Assembly (NCBI GenBank): GCA_946410365.1 | Contig: CAMKAA010000004.1 | Coordinates: forward strand, 1 to 17,902 | Reading direction: 5' to 3' | DNA length: 17,902 bases | From: an uncultured Lachnospiraceae bacterium | GTDB lineage: Bacteria > Bacillota_A > Clostridia > Lachnospirales > Lachnospiraceae | Part shown: piece by piece, positions 15,199 to 17,902 of the stretch | Layout: the number at the start of each line of letters is the position of its first letter | Numbering within the stretch: the first letter of the stretch is position 1 | Position numbers and translations under genes: made by a program | The notes under the pieces: generated by a model | What the model was told of the DNA's origin: nothing | Seen by the model: the letters and a program-made list of their open reading frames with translations, nothing else | Databases searched by the model: none

Positions 15199-15250
15199 AA
15201 AGAGGAATTGCGGTGGCAGAGTCGGTCTGACATGGGAATTCCTCTTTTTT
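15199..15250 (+). terminator. Intrinsic terminator with a large loop
   Basis: AAAGAGGAATT (15199-15209) pairs with AATTCCTCTTT (15237-15247) and runs into six Ts. The 27-base loop contains a small inner CAGA/TCTG hairpin. It ends the zinc-knuckle transcript 37 bases past its stop codon. Part of the U tract pairs with the A-rich 5' side, so it also looks usable from the other strand. Confidence 0.75.
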
Positions 15251-15309
15251 AAAAGCTGGAAAAGGGATATGGACCGGCCTTAAAGCCGGAGATTCGGAGG
15301 TATCGGAGG

Positions 15310-16221
15310 ATGTCCGAAATATTTGAAGTCACGATCAGAAGCGGGGAGACTCTCAAAGGCTGGCACTGGCCTGCAAAAGACCCTGTGACGAATCTTACGA
15401 TCATTACCGGGATGAATGAATACGCGAAGCGATATGAACCGTTCGCGGAGTGGATGAACGCGCAGCACGTCAACATCTGGTGTCTTGACGCGTTCGGACA
15501 GGGACTGAACGCGCCGTCTGAAGATATGCAGGAGAGATGGCCGGAAGGCGCCTTTGACAAGACTGTGAAGGCGATCATGCAGATGGTGAAGCTTGCGTCC
15601 TCCAATGGTCTTCCCACCTTCCTCATGGGACATTCCATGGGCTCTTTTATGGTGCAGTCATTTCTTGAAAAGTATCCCTGCAGCACGAGCGGGGTTATCC
15701 TTTGCGGATCCAACGGCGGCCAGGCAGGGCTGATGAAGACGGGGTATACGCTTGCAAGGAGCATCGTGCGGGATCACAACTGGTATCAGAGCAATCCCAC
15801 GCTGCAGAATATGGGAATGGGAAGCTTTTCCAAAGCTGTGAAGGATCGGGAAACAGATTACGACTGGCTCTCATACAATAAAGAAAATGTTCAGGCTTAT
15901 ATTAACGACCCCTGGTGCGGGCATGAGAACACCGGCGGCTTCTGGAAAGAGTTCCTCAAGGGGCTGTCAAGAATCTGGGATAAGGACGAGATGAGCAAGA
16001 TATCCCGGAGAGAAAAGATATACATTATTTCAGGACAGGACGATCCGGTAGGCCGCATGGGAAAGGGGCCGGTATGGCTCTGGAGAAAATACAGAAGCCT
16101 CGGACTCACCGGCGCGACGCTCAAGCTCTATCCGAATATGAGGCATGAGATCTTAAATGAGACCGGAAAAGAGTGTGTCTACAAAGATATCCTCAGTTTC
16201 GTCCAGCCCGGATACAGATAG
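15310..16221 (+). CDS. Serine alpha/beta hydrolase, monoacylglycerol lipase/lysophospholipase type
   Basis: This is an alpha/beta hydrolase of the Hydrolase_4 (serine aminopeptidase S33/monoglyceride lipase) kind. The nucleophile elbow is GHSMGS with Ser109, the acid is most likely Asp245 in SGQDDPVG, and the base is His279 in MRHEILNE. All three occur in the expected order and spacing. The 303-residue length and the start region, with TGMNEYAKRYEPFAEWM and DAFGQGLN, match lysophospholipase-like proteins common in Clostridia. There is no signal peptide, so it probably acts on cytoplasmic or membrane-derived lipid esters, but the substrate is not readable from sequence. GGAGG at 15296-15300 is 9 bases before the ATG; a small CCGGC/GCCGG hairpin (15274-15289) lies in the leader. 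No clear promoter was found, so read-through from the zinc-knuckle gene is possible. Confidence 0.88.
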   Translation: MSEIFEVTIRSGETLKGWHWPAKDPVTNLTIITGMNEYAKRYEPFAEWMNAQHVNIWCLDAFGQGLNAPSEDMQERWPEGAFDKTVKAIMQMVKLASSNGLPTFLMGHSMGSFMVQSFLEKYPCSTSGVILCGSNGGQAGLMKTGYTLARSIVRDHNWYQSNPTLQNMGMGSFSKAVKDRETDYDWLSYNKENVQAYINDPWCGHENTGGFWKEFLKGLSRIWDKDEMSKISRREKIYIISGQDDPVGRMGKGPVWLWRKYRSLGLTGATLKLYPNMRHEILNETGKECVYKDILSFVQPGYR

Positions 16222-16305
16222 AATAGACAAATAGAATATAACCGGTTTGTATATTTTGACCAAAACCACCCGATTACTTCCTTTCTTTTAGTGGATTCCC
16301 ACGTC

Positions 16306-16334
16306 TTACAATTTGCGCTTTTCAATGTTAATAT
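16306..16334 (+). promoter_or_regulatory. Weak candidate promoter for the PurF-like gene
   Basis: TTACAA (16306-16311) and TAATAT (16329-16334) are 17 bases apart, but match consensus at only three and four positions. A start near 16341 would give a leader of about 45 bases. No terminator is visible after the hydrolase in the 165-base gap, so read-through is also possible. Confidence 0.3.
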
Positions 16335-16386
16335 TAGCGTGTTGTAAATGATGTGCGAAATATCGCTCAGTAGCTAAGGAGGCAGA

Positions 16387-17811
16387 ATGGGTGGTTTTTT
16401 TGGCGCCGCGCTGCGCGAGGATGTCGTCTTTGATCTGTTTTACGGTACAGACTATCATTCACACCTTGGAACAAGGCGCGCCGGTATGGCGGTATATGAT
16501 TCGGAAAAAGGGTTTGACAGGGCGATCCACAATATCGAGAGCTCGAACTTCAGGCCCAAGTTTGAAAAAGATCTGGTAAAGATGAAGGGAAATCTCGGCA
16601 TCGGGTGCATCAGCGATTTTGAGCCTCAGCCGCTGATCGTCCGCTCCCATCACGGGACCTATGCCATCACTACAGTAGGCAGGATCAATAATATACGGGA
16701 ATTGACGGATATGCTGTTTGGCGGCACACACTCTCATTTCCTGGAAATGAGCGGCGGCGATATAAATCCCACTGAGATGGTCGCTTCCCTGATCAACCAG
16801 AAAAAAGATATCATTGAGGGAATACAGTACGCGCAGGACATGATCGAGGGCTCCATGACATTCCTGATCATGACGCCCAAAGGAATCTATGCATCCAGAG
16901 ACAAATGGGGCAGAACTCCCTGTGTGATCGGAAAGAAGGACATAGGATACTGTGTGTGCTTTGAGAGCTTTTCCTTCCTCAATCTGGGATATACGACGGA
17001 GAAGGAACTCGGTCCCGGCGAAGTTGTCTTTATCGAACCGGAAGGATATGAAGTAAAGATACCGGCCCGCAGGGAGATGAGGATCTGCAGCTTTTTGTGG
17101 ATCTATTACGGTTTCCCTGCATCCTCCTACGAGGGACTCAATGTAGAGGATATGAGGTACGGCTGCGGACGCAAACTTGCGGAAAGAGACTTAAAGCGCG
17201 GTAATATTCATCCTGACTGTGTCGCGGGTGTGCCGGATTCCGGAGTTGCCCACGCTATAGGATACGCGAACAGGTCAAAAGTCCCCTACTCGAGACCGTT
17301 TGTCAAATATACGCCCACATGGCCCAGATCCTTTATGCCGACTCATCAGAGCAGAAGAGACCTGATCGCCAAGATGAAACTGATCCCGATCCACGAACTG
17401 ATCGCCGGCAAGAAACTGCTTCTGATCGACGATTCCATAGTCCGCGGCACACAGCTAAGGGAGACCACTGAGTATCTGTACAGCAGCGGTGCGAGTGAAG
17501 TACATATAAGACCCGCGTGCCCGCCCCTTGTGTTCGGATGTAAGTATCTTAATTTCTCCCGGTCCGACTCGGAGAGTGAACTGATCACGCGAAGAAAGAT
17601 TGAGATGCTCGAAGGAACATCCAATTTCACGGAGGAGATACTTGAGAAGTATACGGATCCCGATTCGGATCAGTATCACGCGATGCTTGAAGAGATCAGG
17701 AAAGAACTGAATTTTACATCCCTTCATTACCATCGTCTCGACGACATGATCGAAGCGATCGATCTTGCTCCCTGCAAACTCTGCACATACTGCTGGAACG
17801 GCAGGGAATAA
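16387..17811 (+). CDS. PurF-like amidophosphoribosyltransferase lacking the catalytic N-terminal cysteine
   Basis: Classical PurF makes 5-phosphoribosylamine from PRPP and glutamine, the first step of purine synthesis. This 474-residue homologue keeps the phosphoribosyltransferase half, including the PRPP loop LLLIDDSIVRGTQ (Asp348, Asp349) and GVPDSGVAHAIGYA. It also keeps cysteines aligning with the Bacillus iron-sulfur cluster: Cys234, Cys385, Cys466 and Cys469, with an extra Cys463. The glutaminase half begins Met-Gly-Gly-Phe-Phe-Gly instead of Met-Cys-Gly. The usual RYST stretch reads CISD, and the oxyanion Asn-Gly is not evident. The start is secure: AAGGAGG lies 4 bases upstream and an in-frame TAA is at 16375-16377. 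Similar sequences exist in Clostridia and Bacteroidales as I recall. It may use ammonia or another amine, or be regulatory. Confidence 0.9.
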   Translation: MGGFFGAALREDVVFDLFYGTDYHSHLGTRRAGMAVYDSEKGFDRAIHNIESSNFRPKFEKDLVKMKGNLGIGCISDFEPQPLIVRSHHGTYAITTVGRINNIRELTDMLFGGTHSHFLEMSGGDINPTEMVASLINQKKDIIEGIQYAQDMIEGSMTFLIMTPKGIYASRDKWGRTPCVIGKKDIGYCVCFESFSFLNLGYTTEKELGPGEVVFIEPEGYEVKIPARREMRICSFLWIYYGFPASSYEGLNVEDMRYGCGRKLAERDLKRGNIHPDCVAGVPDSGVAHAIGYANRSKVPYSRPFVKYTPTWPRSFMPTHQSRRDLIAKMKLIPIHELIAGKKLLLIDDSIVRGTQLRETTEYLYSSGASEVHIRPACPPLVFGCKYLNFSRSDSESELITRRKIEMLEGTSNFTEEILEKYTDPDSDQYHAMLEEIRKELNFTSLHYHRLDDMIEAIDLAPCKLCTYCWNGRE

Positions 17812-17820
17812 GCATGTATC

Positions 17821-17855
17821 AAAAAAGGTTACCACATTTTGTGGTAACCCTTTTT
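17821..17855. terminator. Bidirectional intrinsic terminator after the PurF-like gene
   Basis: GGTTACCACA (17827-17836) pairs perfectly with TGTGGTAACC (17840-17849) around TTT. Six As precede it and CTTTTT follows, so it has a U tract on either strand. It ends the PurF-like gene 15 bases after its stop. The symmetry suggests that a convergent minus-strand gene may end just beyond 17878. Confidence 0.9.
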
Positions 17856-17902
17856 CGTTCACAGCGTTTTAAAGCGATCATCTCTTCTTCATAGGGACAT
17901 AT

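Overview
The window looks like the chromosome of a Gram-positive Clostridia member, most likely Lachnospiraceae or a close relative. This rests on moderate GC with AT-rich intergenic promoters, AGGAGG-type ribosome binding sites, the order hemZ-topA-codY followed by rpsB-tsf, a Firmicutes-specific CodY and MecA, NAD+-dependent LigA, and Lachnospiraceae-like wording in CodY and PurF-like proteins. No phage, transposon, CRISPR or tRNA/rRNA gene was seen. All supported genes lie on the + strand.

Left part (1-4930): the 3' end of a metallo-beta-lactamase-fold hydrolase, then hemZ (radical SAM coproporphyrinogen dehydrogenase), topA (DNA topoisomerase I) and codY (GTP/branched-chain amino acid sensing repressor). 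A strong terminator closes this block at about 4978-5009. Middle (5011-7014): the translation pair rpsB (S2) and tsf (EF-Ts), preceded by a GC-rich, structured leader and closed by a 12-bp stem hairpin.

The next block (7079-14198) reads as one transcription unit: mecA (ClpC adaptor), a RluF/RluB-type pseudouridine synthase, ligA, metA (Glu111 form, so probably homoserine O-acetyltransferase), and an 871-residue protein I do not recognise. The first four genes are tightly packed, including a TTGA stop/start overlap. The 871-residue protein is built from about five divergent repeats of 130-155 residues and is one of the most novel objects here.

The right part holds shorter units. The first is a coiled-coil protein with two near-identical CX2C-X16-CX2C zinc knuckles, behind a near-consensus promoter and followed by a terminator. 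Next is a serine alpha/beta hydrolase of the monoacylglycerol lipase/lysophospholipase type. Last is a PurF-like amidophosphoribosyltransferase that keeps the PRPP loop and iron-sulfur cysteines but has glycine in place of the catalytic N-terminal cysteine. A symmetrical, probably bidirectional, terminator follows it.

Most of the window is housekeeping. The items that most deserve a second look are the five-repeat protein, the duplicated zinc-knuckle protein and the cysteine-less PurF homologue. I see no multi-gene defence or mobile system.
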